Positions 1 to 8,642 of a DNA stretch of 64,000 bases are shown in pieces. Below the pieces are notes generated by a model. It worked only from the letters and a program-made list of their open reading frames with translations. It was not told the DNA's origin and made no database searches. A program made the position numbers and the translations under genes. Source of the DNA: an uncultured Bacteroidales bacterium (GTDB lineage: Bacteria; Bacteroidota; Bacteroidia; Bacteroidales; Bacteroidaceae); the NCBI GenBank assembly GCA_902787555.1, contig CADAGO010000001.1, forward strand, positions 120,713-184,712, read 5' to 3'. Every line of letters begins with the position of its first letter. The stretch's first letter is position 1.

Positions 1-270
1 CACACAATCGCCCGACACGTTATCTATCCCCGCCAACAAAGCATTCTCCTTGCCGAAATTACGCGACAAACTTAACACACACACTCGTTCGTCCTTGATA
101 TGCAGTTGCTTCAGAACATCCAGCGTTGCATCTACACTGCCATCATCTACGAACATCAGTTCCCAATCGTATGCAGTTTGTGTGTCTGCCAACTTCTTCA
201 GTTCCTCATATAAGGCAGGTAATGTCTGCGCCTCATTGAAACATGGAATCAATACAGATACTTTCTTCAT
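1..270 (-). CDS. Family 2 glycosyltransferase, N-terminal part (runs off left edge)
   Basis: The first 90 codons of a minus-strand gene are present; the rest lies beyond the left edge. Translation from the ATG at 270 begins MKKVSVLIPCFNEAQTLPAL, the GT-A nucleotide-sugar binding start of family 2 enzymes. VDDGSVDAT follows around residues 45-53 (the DDGS nucleotide-binding motif), then LSRNFGKENALLAGID around 70-85. That last segment is typical of the DPM/GtrB-like branch, which transfers a sugar from a nucleotide donor to a polyprenyl phosphate at the membrane. The catalytic region and any C-terminal membrane helices are not visible, so substrate and branch are inferred. It follows the AraC-type regulator on the same strand, with 109 bp between them containing a repeat hairpin, so co-transcription is uncertain. 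Confidence 0.85.
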   Translation of the reverse strand, partial: MKKVSVLIPCFNEAQTLPALYEELKKLADTQTAYDWELMFVDDGSVDATLDVLKQLHIKDERVCVLSLSRNFGKENALLAGIDNVSGDCV

Positions 271-320
271 TGGTTCTGGGTTAAAATGTTATATTTTTGA
301 GTTTATAATTATTCAGATTC

Positions 321-375
321 GGTTGTTATTCCGTTATTCCGTTATCCCGTTACTCCGGAATAACGTCATAACGAA
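321..375. repeat. Phrase-repeat tract with hairpin
   Basis: Three imperfect copies of CCGTTATTC/CCGTTATCC/CGTTACTCC are followed by the complementary GGAATAACG. CGTTATTCC pairs with GGAATAACG across about 16 nt. It lies between the regulator gene and the glycosyltransferase gene, so it may act as a weak terminator. It belongs to the same class of short phrase repeats seen at 34316, 35132, 39377 and elsewhere. Confidence 0.5.
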
Positions 376-379
376 TTAA

Positions 380-1531
380 TTATTCTTCCATTTCCTCCAT
401 CATTGCCTTCCTGCGGAATTCTTTTGGCGTACAGCCCACCTCCTGGGCAAAGGCACGCCAGAAGGTAGTCCTGGATTGGAATCCCGATGCTTGAAATATC
501 TCCTCAACGGTATCATCGGTCTCTAAGAGCAAGTTCTTTGCATGTTTCACCCTATAGGCATTCACATAAGCAGAAAAAGTGGTACGAAGGAACTGATTGA
601 TAAGGTTCGACACATAGGTGCGATTGGTACCCAGCTCTGTAGAGAGGGCGGCAACTGTTAGGTCTGGATTCAGGTACAACTGCTTACTTTCCATCAGTTC
701 GTTGAGTTGTCGGGCCAAATTACTGAAAAACAATAGCTGCTCTTGCACATATTCATTCTGGTCAGTGGGACTATTATCTGCATCTTCTAAAGTCTCCGCT
801 TCGTCTGTAGACCTTTTATCCGCGGGAATTGTAGTTGGAATTATATCTCCCCAGAAATCGTCAATAGCTTGCTCACGTTGTAGTGAATGGAAATCTAATA
901 AGCCATGTCTAAGCAGGAAACTCACAACTGCATATACAGCTATCAGTATCGGGATAATGATAAGCCTCGCTAACTGGTAATCAACAAATGATACGACAAA
1001 TCTGCCGAGAAGCGCTACATACATCACCCACATCACAACTGCAAACCATATATAGGCATGTTTCTCACTTACTGCTTCATGATGCTTCAATTTCTTCACC
1101 ATCATCCACTGAAGTGTAAGAGTGGCTATTGTCGCGTACGCTAATGTCAAATATTTGGTTACAATAAGAAAATCCTGGTTATTATTCACTGAATAGACAA
1201 GGAAAAATATGATGAAAAACATAAAGTTAGCGAAAATGTAGCGTTTTCTCATCCTCTCGCCTTTAATCAGTTCATAGAGCAACACAACGATAGCCGGCAC
1301 AGGCAGGTTCCATAGCAGGTTTAGGTGGCCGACATAGATCAATGGTGTAATACTGAAGTATTCTGAGATGATTGTCAGCAGAAAACCACCACCCATCAAA
1401 AGCTGGATGTCACCAAACGAGCGGTAGATACGGGACGTACCTGAATAAATCATGATTTGCAGTGCCTCGAAGATGAAAAAGCACATTGCCACCACTCGCA
1501 TTATTAATAACAGTAGGTCTATCGTTTGCAT
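380..1531 (-). CDS. Membrane-anchored AraC-family transcriptional regulator
   Basis: A 383-residue protein with a membrane N-terminal half (about six or seven hydrophobic segments between residues 5 and 215) and a C-terminal AraC/XylS DNA-binding domain (about 285-375). The second half shows LTVAALSTELGTNRTYVSNL (first helix-turn-helix), FSAYVNAYRVKHAKNLL, and VEEIFQASGFQSRTTFWRAF with GCTPKEFR at the end (second helix-turn-helix and typical AraC terminus). The polar linker at about 230-260 is acidic. This architecture is common in Bacteroidota, where the membrane part probably senses an envelope signal. The gene is divergent from the large pilin/adhesin locus starting at 1770 and shares a 238-bp AT-rich spacer with it. 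It is therefore a good candidate regulator of that locus, although this is inferred from position only. Confidence 0.85.
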   Translation of the reverse strand: MQTIDLLLLIMRVVAMCFFIFEALQIMIYSGTSRIYRSFGDIQLLMGGGFLLTIISEYFSITPLIYVGHLNLLWNLPVPAIVVLLYELIKGERMRKRYIFANFMFFIIFFLVYSVNNNQDFLIVTKYLTLAYATIATLTLQWMMVKKLKHHEAVSEKHAYIWFAVVMWVMYVALLGRFVVSFVDYQLARLIIIPILIAVYAVVSFLLRHGLLDFHSLQREQAIDDFWGDIIPTTIPADKRSTDEAETLEDADNSPTDQNEYVQEQLLFFSNLARQLNELMESKQLYLNPDLTVAALSTELGTNRTYVSNLINQFLRTTFSAYVNAYRVKHAKNLLLETDDTVEEIFQASGFQSRTTFWRAFAQEVGCTPKEFRRKAMMEEMEE

Positions 1532-1544
1532 ATATTTTACCGTT

Positions 1545-1664
1545 ATGTTTCATATTTACAAATGTTTCATAATTCGTTTACGATTTGAAACATTTGGTTT
1601 TCGATGCAAATTTAGTTATATTTTTAATATAAACGTACAAATTCGTAAAAAAAAAGTTTCAAAT
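1545..1664. promoter_or_regulatory. Candidate operator repeats between regulator and pilin locus
   Basis: ATGTTTCATA occurs twice as a direct repeat (1545-1554 and 1562-1571, 17 bp apart). ATTTGAAAC (1583-1591) and GTTTCAAAT (1656-1664) form a 9-bp inverted repeat around the regulator's promoter box, and a further CTTCAAATTA lies at 1708-1717. Repeated TTTCA half-sites in a divergent spacer next to an AraC-type regulator fit an operator array. The region is very AT-rich, so some of this could be chance. Confidence 0.35.
1607..1641 (-). promoter_or_regulatory. Bacteroidota-type promoter for the AraC-like regulator
   Basis: On the minus strand, TAAATTTG (1614 to 1607) matches the TAnnTTTG -7 box of Bacteroidota. 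An upstream TTTG (1641 to 1638) lies 23 nt away, at the long end of the usual spacing. It is about 76 bp upstream of the start codon. Confidence 0.5.
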
Positions 1665-1741
1665 TACAAAAAAGTTATAGGGAAAATGCGTCATTTTTAA
1701 TTTTTGCTTCAAATTATTTAGTTTATTTCATAAAAAAAACG

Positions 1742-1749
1742 TAAATTTG
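1742..1749 (+). promoter_or_regulatory. -7 box of the pilin/adhesin locus
   Basis: TAAATTTG, 20 bp before the ATG at 1770, matches the Bacteroidota -7 consensus TAnnTTTG. No TTTG lies at the expected distance upstream (TTTA at 1722-1725 is the nearest match), which would suit a promoter needing an activator such as the adjacent AraC-type protein. Confidence 0.45.
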
Positions 1750-1769
1750 TAGCCAAAAATACAAAGTGC

Positions 1770-3245
1770 ATGAACCGAAACCTAAGAAAAATATTGACGA
1801 TTGTATTATTCGTAACTTCAGCAGTTACGGCAAATGCAGTTGTAATATTTCCTGACTCAACCGTTCTTGGGAAATATCCCTATGTTAGGTTCCTTGAAAA
1901 GGGAGCCGACATTCAGTTGTCTGACAACGAGTTTTACAACATCTCTCGAAAGGTTGTGTTTCCTGTCAACAAACACATCCTCCCCGAGAATTCCCCATTG
2001 TTGAAAGAGATTGAGAACGAAATCGTTCCGTTAATCAACAAAGACAGTCTGACCATTCGCCACCTTATGATTCGTGGTGCGGCTTCGCCAGAAGGTCCTT
2101 ATGATTTCAACAAGAGCCTCGGAGAAAAACGTGGAAAAGCTTTGTTCGACTTTATCAATTCCCGCCTGACCTTCCCAGTCAGCGAGAAAGATGATGCCGC
2201 TATCGTCATTCCAGAGGACTACCAATACCTCTGCACGATGATGCGTGACGCGAATGATGCTGACTATTCCAAGGTCAAGCAGCTTTGCGATAAATATCTG
2301 CCAAGCAACAACATCACTGCGCTGAAGTCGGCCTTACAGAAAGCAAATGGCGGCAAGTTGTGGAAACGCCTCCTCAAGACCTATTTCCCTGACTTGCGCG
2401 CATCTCGTCTTGTTATTTTCATCGAGAAGCCAGAGGTAGAACCAGAACCTGTTGCTGTGACCCCTGAGAAAACGGATGATACACCACCAACTGGTCAAAT
2501 AGAGGTCATCACACCTCCCACCGAGGAGCCTGACACCGTGATTGAAGAACCCATGGTTTTCCCACGTCGCGAGCTGTTGTCCGTCAAGACAAACCTCTTG
2601 CTCGATGCAGCATACGTACCGGGTTACGACCGCTGGTGTCCTATACCAAATGTTGCAATCGAATATTATCCTCTCTATGGTCACTTCACCTATGGGGCCT
2701 CACTCGACTTCCCTTGGTGGCAGCACTATTGGGACCACAAGTATTTCCAGATTCGCAACTATCAGCTTGAAGCACGCTACTACCTCAAGGCAGCAACGCC
2801 TCTTGAAGAGTATGAACCATACAAGGCCAGCAATAAGTTCAGACAGAAGCCTGCCTTCTCTGGTTGGTACCTGCAAGCTTACCTGCATGGCGGACTGTTC
2901 GACATCTGCTTCGATGAAAACCGCGGATGGGAAGGAGAAGGCATCGGTGCCGGACTTGGACTTGGCTACGTTCTGCCCATCAGCCGCAACGGACATTGGC
3001 GACTGGAGTTTGGTCTGCAGGCAGGATACTTCCGCTGTAAATACGACCCATACCAGTTTGAATGTCCTGTTGACCCCACAGAGCAGGATCACCTCTACTA
3101 TTACAAATGGTACGGCGAAGCAGACCAGTTCAAGAGACGTCAATATAGATATAATTGGTTTGGACCCACACGCATCGGTGTGACCCTGACCTACGACCTA
3201 CTTTATTGGAAGAAGGAAAAAATTAACAAAGCTCTTGAAAAGTGA
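1770..3245 (+). CDS. OmpA-like plus DUF3575 outer-membrane protein of pilin locus
   Basis: 491 residues with a Sec signal peptide (residues 1-23, ending TANA). Residues about 25-215 are periplasmic and include IRGAASPEGPYDFNKSLGEKR, which resembles the peptidoglycan-interacting motif of OmpA C-terminal domains. A Pro/Glu/Thr-rich linker (about 218-262) follows. Residues about 268-491 match DUF3575: LSVKTNLLLDAAYVPG, then alternating aromatic strands typical of a small outer-membrane barrel, including GAGLGLGYVLP. Proteins of this type are regularly the first gene of Bacteroidota type V pilus (Fim/Mfa-like) clusters and probably tie the system to the outer membrane and cell wall. The stop overlaps the next gene's possible GTG start (GTGA), suggesting translational coupling. 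The domain calls are confident; the role is inferred. Confidence 0.8.
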   Translation: MNRNLRKILTIVLFVTSAVTANAVVIFPDSTVLGKYPYVRFLEKGADIQLSDNEFYNISRKVVFPVNKHILPENSPLLKEIENEIVPLINKDSLTIRHLMIRGAASPEGPYDFNKSLGEKRGKALFDFINSRLTFPVSEKDDAAIVIPEDYQYLCTMMRDANDADYSKVKQLCDKYLPSNNITALKSALQKANGGKLWKRLLKTYFPDLRASRLVIFIEKPEVEPEPVAVTPEKTDDTPPTGQIEVITPPTEEPDTVIEEPMVFPRRELLSVKTNLLLDAAYVPGYDRWCPIPNVAIEYYPLYGHFTYGASLDFPWWQHYWDHKYFQIRNYQLEARYYLKAATPLEEYEPYKASNKFRQKPAFSGWYLQAYLHGGLFDICFDENRGWEGEGIGAGLGLGYVLPISRNGHWRLEFGLQAGYFRCKYDPYQFECPVDPTEQDHLYYYKWYGEADQFKRRQYRYNWFGPTRIGVTLTYDLLYWKKEKINKALEK

Positions 3246-4531
3246 AAATAAGTAAAACCATTAACAATAGGGCAACTCAAAAAAACAAAAAGCAGATGAC
3301 AAGAAACACCCTACATAGCAGTTTAACAGCAGCATGGCAGCAGTCATGCAGTTGGTGCATTGCAGCCTTTCAGCATACAAGTGTTCTGTTAGTTACTGTT
3401 GTTGTCACCTTATTTTTAGCGCTCGCGTGCGAGCGAGAACCAAAGTTGCACTTACACGAAGAAGGAGCACCTATCGTGACTAATCTGCCAATCATCGACC
3501 TTGATCTTGAAGCTTACTGGGATTATGTGTTCGACTATGGTGTGACTTACGACTGGAAAGCTGAGTGGTATTACGGATGGGATGAAATCGACCAACAGAT
3601 TTTCGGCAACATCGGCTACACAGAGCCGAATGCTTTCCACATACGACGTTATTATACCTACAGTAACCCATCAGCTCCCCATACCCAGGTGATTGCGAAC
3701 GCTATTTCAGGAAAGACCTTCCGCGGACGTTATAACTGGGGATTCTGGGATCTGCTCGTGTGGAACGATGTAGTCACACTCGATGGTGTACAGAGTTTGA
3801 ACTTTGATGAAACCACTTCGCTCGATTCCGTCATAGCCTATACAAACCAGACGATGGTGACAAGCAGATATCATGCACCACGCTATACCCGCGCTTTCTA
3901 TGAGCCAGAAGCCCTCTTTGCTGCTTATGAAGAGAATATTGAGGTCAATGAAAACCTCGAAGGTTTTGAATATGACCCCGCCTCCGAAGCATGGATTAAG
4001 CATATGAAAGTTTTGCTTTACCCTGTGACATACATCTATCTGCCCCAGATCATTCTGCACAACAATCACAATAAGATTGTCGGCGTAGAAGGTTCAGGCA
4101 ACCTCTCAGCAATGGCGCGTACGGTGAACCTCAACACAGGGACATCAGGCACCGACCCTATCACCGTCCATTTCAATATGCGTTTCAAGCAAAACCGCGA
4201 TATGAAAGGTGAGTCAGTCGATATCGCCGGAGGACGACTCATGACCTTCGGTATGTGTAACCTCAACACAAGAAACAAGACACGCAGTGAAGGGGAGGAA
4301 GAAGAAAAAGAGCGTCACTACATGGATGTCACCATGCTGTTTAACAATGGTCTCGACTCCACGTTTGTGTTCGACATGACCGACCAAGTACAGAAACTTT
4401 ACAAAGGAGGCGTGCTCACCATTGAGCTTGATATGGACACTATCCCAGTTCCAATCCGGCCAGGCGGCTCAGCATTCGATGCTGTCGTAAAGGACTATGA
4501 GGATGGCGGCACGTGGGAGTTCCCAATGTAA
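3242..4531 (+). CDS. DUF5119-type lipoprotein of pilin locus
   Basis: 429 residues from a GTG overlapping the previous stop. An ATG at 3296 gives 411 residues and is an equally plausible start. The hydrophobic segment around residues 47-62 ends in a lipobox, LALAC, with Cys63 as the lipidated residue, followed by EREP. The body is rich in Tyr/Trp (for example YDWKAEWYYGWDE, RGRYNWGFWDLLVWND) and resembles the DUF5119 family, whose members sit directly before fimbrillin genes in Bacteroidota and may be anchor or assembly components analogous to FimB/Mfa2. The C-terminal part (about 270-415) contains an MxxTFGMCNLNTRNK segment and a beta-rich stretch. The family assignment is by recognition; the anchoring role is inferred from gene order. 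Confidence 0.7.
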   Translation: MKISKTINNRATQKNKKQMTRNTLHSSLTAAWQQSCSWCIAAFQHTSVLLVTVVVTLFLALACEREPKLHLHEEGAPIVTNLPIIDLDLEAYWDYVFDYGVTYDWKAEWYYGWDEIDQQIFGNIGYTEPNAFHIRRYYTYSNPSAPHTQVIANAISGKTFRGRYNWGFWDLLVWNDVVTLDGVQSLNFDETTSLDSVIAYTNQTMVTSRYHAPRYTRAFYEPEALFAAYEENIEVNENLEGFEYDPASEAWIKHMKVLLYPVTYIYLPQIILHNNHNKIVGVEGSGNLSAMARTVNLNTGTSGTDPITVHFNMRFKQNRDMKGESVDIAGGRLMTFGMCNLNTRNKTRSEGEEEEKERHYMDVTMLFNNGLDSTFVFDMTDQVQKLYKGGVLTIELDMDTIPVPIRPGGSAFDAVVKDYEDGGTWEFPM

Positions 4532-4584
4532 TACAAAACTTAAACATGACCCATAAGACCTAAAAAGATCAACAAATTGAAAGA

Positions 4585-5919
4585 ATGCTTATGAAGAAAA
4601 GAAATTATTTAATGCTTCTCACAACTGCCGCCATCATGATGGCGGGTTGCTCCAACGAGGAATACTTTGGGCAGAATAATGAGCCCAATCCTGTTCCTGT
4701 TGAAGAAATCGTAGAATCTCCCATCAGTTTTGGATCCTATTTTAAGGCTATCACGCGTGCCGATATTATTGGTGAAGATGCTGCCTCTCTCTTGAACAAC
4801 CGATTCATCGTAACCGGCTATAAAGGAAATCAATCTGACTTCAGCGCCTCTACAGGCGACCAGTCAAGCATCGTGTTCGACAACTACCAAGTTCTGTGGG
4901 CAGCCAACACAGCCAACACCACAGAGTCCAACGTCGCAAACTGGGAGTATGCCAACATAGAGAAGTACTACAACTCTGCTGCCAACGCTCAGACCGTAAA
5001 GTACTGGGACAACAGCTATCCACAGTATGACTTCATAGCTTATTCTTTGGGTAGCAACGAGCCAGCAGCCGCAGCAACTGATTGGGACGGAAACAGTCCG
5101 AAGGCAGGCAAAATTGCCGTTACTGCCATCGATCCTGCCAAGCTGAAAACAGAGGCCTATTCAATGACCGGTTCTGCAGCCGACCTTGCGGGTTGCTACA
5201 TCGCCGATCTCGTTACCGTGAAACGCAATGCTGATGGTTACGGAACAGATCCTGTTACCATCAAGTTCCGCCACCTCGCCTCAAGAGTACGTCTTGCCCT
5301 CTACGAAACCGTTCCCGGCTACGAAGTGAAGGGAGTGAAGTTCTATGCTGATGATGCTGCCACGACTCCATCAACTACTGCATTCCTCTATGGTGCCAAC
5401 AACTTTTTCAGCACCTCAGGAACCTACACAGTCTCTTATCCTACATTGGACGAGCCTAACAGCCAAGACAACAACGTGGCACATGTAGCCTTCAGCGGTG
5501 ATGCGCAGGCATCAGGTCAGCTCGGAGCATTCCCACAGACAGCTATCGGGCAGTCATCTACCGATGCTACATTCTCTGGCGACAAAGACAACAAGTACTT
5601 TACAGCTATCCTGCCTCAAGAGGTAGGAGCTGTCCTCAAACTTCGCGTTGACTACACACTCGAGTCAACCGATGGTATGCATGAAATCATTAAGGTATAT
5701 GGTGCCACAGCTCAGATTCCTGCTGAAAGTGCAGCATGGAAGCCAGGCTATGCCTACACCTATATATTTAAGATAACAAAAGACACGAACGGAAGCACCG
5801 ACCCAGAACATATCTATCCTGAGGGTCTGTTCCCAATCACCTTCGATGCTGTAGTGGTAGACGAAGTGACAGATAACGAAATCGTTCACGAAATGGACTT
5901 CGACAAGAAAGACGAATAA
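4585..5919 (+). CDS. Fimbrillin-like pilin lipoprotein 1
   Basis: 444 residues. The lipoprotein signal ends MMAGC with Cys22; an alternative ATG two codons downstream is possible. Residues 47-72 read SPISFGSYF..ITRADIIGEDAA, with a Thr-Arg-Ala at 57-59 that matches the place where type V pilins are cut by an Arg-specific protease before polymerising. The body holds the fimbrillin pattern KYWD..YPQYDFIAYSLG (about 142-156), ADLVTVKR (about 209), IKFRHLASRVRLALYETVPG (about 224-244) and the terminal KPGYAYTYIFKI (about 392-403), ending in VVVDEV. It is the shortest of three close paralogues and lacks their C-terminal extension, so it may be the simplest shaft subunit. The family is confident; which subunit is shaft or tip cannot be told from sequence. 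Confidence 0.85.
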   Translation: MLMKKRNYLMLLTTAAIMMAGCSNEEYFGQNNEPNPVPVEEIVESPISFGSYFKAITRADIIGEDAASLLNNRFIVTGYKGNQSDFSASTGDQSSIVFDNYQVLWAANTANTTESNVANWEYANIEKYYNSAANAQTVKYWDNSYPQYDFIAYSLGSNEPAAAATDWDGNSPKAGKIAVTAIDPAKLKTEAYSMTGSAADLAGCYIADLVTVKRNADGYGTDPVTIKFRHLASRVRLALYETVPGYEVKGVKFYADDAATTPSTTAFLYGANNFFSTSGTYTVSYPTLDEPNSQDNNVAHVAFSGDAQASGQLGAFPQTAIGQSSTDATFSGDKDNKYFTAILPQEVGAVLKLRVDYTLESTDGMHEIIKVYGATAQIPAESAAWKPGYAYTYIFKITKDTNGSTDPEHIYPEGLFPITFDAVVVDEVTDNEIVHEMDFDKKDE

Positions 5920-5998
5920 CAACCCCCTCTGTTTCTAAAGAAATTTGAGACAAAAGAGAAATAAAAATATTTATAAACTTTTTCAAAAAACCAAACTT

Positions 5999-8401
5999 AT
6001 GAAAAAAAATCTGTTAATTATCGCAGCCATTGCAAGTGCAACACTTGTAAGCTGCTCAAGTGAAGAATTCGGTGGAGAAGAAATCGTTTCTATACCAACC
6101 GAAGAAGTACCTATTAGCTTTGGTTCTTATTTCAAGGCTATGACCCGTGCCGATATTACTGGTGCTGATGCTGCAGAATTACTTGGTAAAGGATTTGTCG
6201 TTTCAGGCTACAAAGGCGATCAAACCGGCTCTGTCGGTAGTATTGTATTTGACAACTACAAAGTTGAATGGGAAGCTAACACAGCTAACACTACAGAATC
6301 CAATTCGTCCAACTGGGAGTATGTAAGCAAAGGTCTCATCAAGCATGCTGAGGACCACGGTATCACCTCTCAAAAGATTAAGTATTGGGACTATTCTGCA
6401 AATCAGTATGACTTCATTGCTTGGTCAACTGGTAAGAAGGATGCTATCTACGAACAGCCGGCTAACGGTATCCCTGCAGGAAGTGTACTCGTATCTGCTA
6501 TTACTCCTGGAACTGGCGTTGGTGCCAATGCAACGCAGGCATATACCTTTACTGGTAAAGCAGAAGACCTCAGGGAATGCTATATCGCTGACCTTGTAAC
6601 CGTAAAGAAAGGCAATAGTACATACAAGGATCCTGTTACCCTCAAGTTCCGTCAACTTGGTACCAAGGTACGTATCGGTATCTACGAGACCGTTCCTGGA
6701 TACTCTGTAAAGAGCATGAAGTTCTACACCAAAGGCGGTGAGTTGGACGCTACTACTCAAGGCGATGCTAACACTCCAGGTGTAGTTGCACCTGGTCAGA
6801 TTGTTGACAATGCTACCATCTTCTCAGCTGGAGCAGACATCTATACAGAAGGTACATATACTGTTACCTTCCCAACTGTAGATTCTAATGATGCAGACAA
6901 CAATCAGGCTCATGTCAGCTTCTCTGCCCTGCAAGGTGTTGAACAGACCACTACCGTTGACTGGGGTACTCTGAACTACACCATTGCTGAAGAAGGTGAA
7001 AAAACTCCGGGAAAAGTATTCTTAGGTCGTAGTTCGAGCACTGCAACATTCGCAGGCAATGCTGATGATAACTACTATGTTGTCTATCTGCCAAACGAAT
7101 CAGGTGTAAACCTCAACCTCCGTGTTGACTTCACGCTCGAATCTATCGATGGTAGTGGTGAGACTATCGAAGTAAAGAACGCAAAAGCACAAATTCCATC
7201 TATCTACACACAATGGAAGCCAGGCTTCGCCTACACTTACCTCTTCAAGATTTCTGACAAGACCAATGGCCGCACAGGTCTTTACGACCCAACTCAGCCT
7301 GATGATGCCACAATCAACAGCGACCCAGCAGGTCTCTACCCAATCACCTTCGATGCAGTCGTAGTGAACGCAGAAGAAGACATGACTCAAGAGACCATTA
7401 CCACTGTGATGACTCCAAGTATCACCACCTATCAGCAGAACTCTACTGTAGTAAATAAGAACGAGTACACTGCCGGTAACAACAAAATTTTCGTTACAGT
7501 TAATGAAGGTGATGCAATTGTAGACTTAGCAGGTAAAGCTGCTCTCTACACCATCACAGAAGGAACGACTGAAGCAGAAGTCGTTGATGCTCTCTCTATG
7601 CGAGACGATGCTGCAAATGGTATCGTGGGCCGTAGCGGACTTGAGTTAAAAGCAGCACAATTTGATTACACCAACACTGTAGAATTCGGTGCTGACGGCA
7701 ATGCCATTGAGATTGCAGCTACAGGAAATGAGACAAAGGCCATCAGTTTCACTCCAGCAGCTGGAACCTATGCATTTGTTTATACAAAGACTGCTCCAAC
7801 TCAAAATGGAACTGAAGAGAAGTATCAGGCTCAGAACTGGGGTGATTTCGGTCAAGGTCAGACCAAGTATCGCTATGATTACACCGCCTCAAATGGTGAT
7901 GCTCAGAAGGGTGTGAAGTACTTCAGTAAAGACAACAACGACGTATATACAATGGTGTCACCTTTCATTGGTCAGGGTGTAAGCAACCTTTATCTTGATG
8001 CTCAAGGTAATACTATTGCTTCTGGCTATGCAGTAACTGGTACAACCTACTACTACACCTTAAACAATGGTCAGAGCTATCAGGCTGCACACAACGTGGC
8101 TTACGAAGGTTTCGCTAATGAAGGACTCTATGTCTTCGATGAACAAAACCAAGCGTACACACCAAACAACGATCAGACTCCTCTAGATGGTGTTGCATAC
8201 TACAAGAAAACGACAGAAAATGGCGTAGAGGTTTACACCTACTGCGTTATCCTGCCACAGCAGACTGACAACTGGTTTGAGCTCAACACCAATTCATACG
8301 TAGAAGCTACCGAGACTAATGAAGTTGTAGGACAGACTTACTTCGACAAGTACACCAAGAACGACGGTGAATACTACACTAAGGTTATCAAGGTACAGTA
8401 A
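5999..8401 (+). CDS. Fimbrillin-like pilin lipoprotein 2 with long C-terminal extension
   Basis: 800 residues from the ATG at 5999, chosen because it gives the signal MKKNLLIIAAIASATLVSC (Cys19). That signal is nearly identical in DNA and protein to the one at 8734. A TTG at 5945 would only add a charged leader. TRA lies at residues 49-51. The fimbrillin body (KYWDYSANQYDFIAWS, LKFRQLGTKVRIGIYETVPG, WKPGFAYTYLFKI) ends near residue 455. From about 463 an extra part begins, QETITTVMTPSITTY, shared with pilin 3. The last 150 residues contain repeated units of the form GVxYFxK..NxxxYTxV (at about 640, 730 and 785). The extension makes it almost twice the usual pilin length. It could be a tip or adhesive subunit, or a cell-proximal one; this is inferred. 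Confidence 0.85.
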   Translation: MKKNLLIIAAIASATLVSCSSEEFGGEEIVSIPTEEVPISFGSYFKAMTRADITGADAAELLGKGFVVSGYKGDQTGSVGSIVFDNYKVEWEANTANTTESNSSNWEYVSKGLIKHAEDHGITSQKIKYWDYSANQYDFIAWSTGKKDAIYEQPANGIPAGSVLVSAITPGTGVGANATQAYTFTGKAEDLRECYIADLVTVKKGNSTYKDPVTLKFRQLGTKVRIGIYETVPGYSVKSMKFYTKGGELDATTQGDANTPGVVAPGQIVDNATIFSAGADIYTEGTYTVTFPTVDSNDADNNQAHVSFSALQGVEQTTTVDWGTLNYTIAEEGEKTPGKVFLGRSSSTATFAGNADDNYYVVYLPNESGVNLNLRVDFTLESIDGSGETIEVKNAKAQIPSIYTQWKPGFAYTYLFKISDKTNGRTGLYDPTQPDDATINSDPAGLYPITFDAVVVNAEEDMTQETITTVMTPSITTYQQNSTVVNKNEYTAGNNKIFVTVNEGDAIVDLAGKAALYTITEGTTEAEVVDALSMRDDAANGIVGRSGLELKAAQFDYTNTVEFGADGNAIEIAATGNETKAISFTPAAGTYAFVYTKTAPTQNGTEEKYQAQNWGDFGQGQTKYRYDYTASNGDAQKGVKYFSKDNNDVYTMVSPFIGQGVSNLYLDAQGNTIASGYAVTGTTYYYTLNNGQSYQAAHNVAYEGFANEGLYVFDEQNQAYTPNNDQTPLDGVAYYKKTTENGVEVYTYCVILPQQTDNWFELNTNSYVEATETNEVVGQTYFDKYTKNDGEYYTKVIKVQ

Positions 8402-8416
8402 TCTTCAATCATTTAG

Positions 8417-8443
8417 CCAAGTGGGGTTCGACTCCCCACTTGG
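8417..8443 (+). promoter_or_regulatory. T-arm-like hairpin after pilin 2
   Basis: Perfect 10-bp stem CCAAGTGGGG / CCCCACTTGG closing the 7-nt loop TTCGACT, 15 bp after the pilin 2 stop codon. The loop fits the tRNA T-loop pattern TTCRANY. There is no T-tract after it, so it is not a standard intrinsic terminator. A sister hairpin with compensatory stem changes follows pilin 3 (10617-10645). Confidence 0.6.
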
Positions 8444-8470
8444 TAACAAAAAAAGCCCACTCTAACTCCG

Positions 8471-8573
8471 GCCTCTCGCCCCCTAAGCACTTCGTGCCTC
8501 CTTTGGGAAGATAAATCTTCCGTCGTCGCAAGCATCGCTACGATACCGCGATGCCCCCTCAGAGAGGAAGCCA
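8471..8573 (+). other. Candidate structured RNA or palindromic element: three-arm multiloop
   Basis: A closing stem, CCTCTC (8472-8477) with GAGAGG (8562-8567), encloses three perfect hairpins: GCAC-TTC-GTGC (8487-8497), GGAAGAT-AA-ATCTTCC (8506-8521) and GCATCGC-9 nt-GCGATGC (8532-8554). This lies in the 332-bp non-coding stretch between pilins 2 and 3. The CCCCC-rich composition and the small GCAC hairpin suggest it could be a relative of the palindromic elements found elsewhere in this window rather than a true RNA. Confidence 0.4.
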
Positions 8574-8642
8574 AAGAAGAAGGCAGGGAAGAAGGAGCAG
8601 AAAGGACAGGGAAAAGGCAAAATAAGACAAACATGTCTGAAG

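Noticed and set aside
2542-3183. 213-codon plus-strand frame inside the DUF3575 gene
   Set aside because: Ser/Thr/Pro-rich composition with no family match; it is an out-of-frame shadow of the DUF3575 domain.
5945-5998. Upstream TTG start for pilin 2
   Set aside because: It adds a basic 18-residue leader before a perfect lipoprotein signal that matches pilin 3 from the ATG at 5999.
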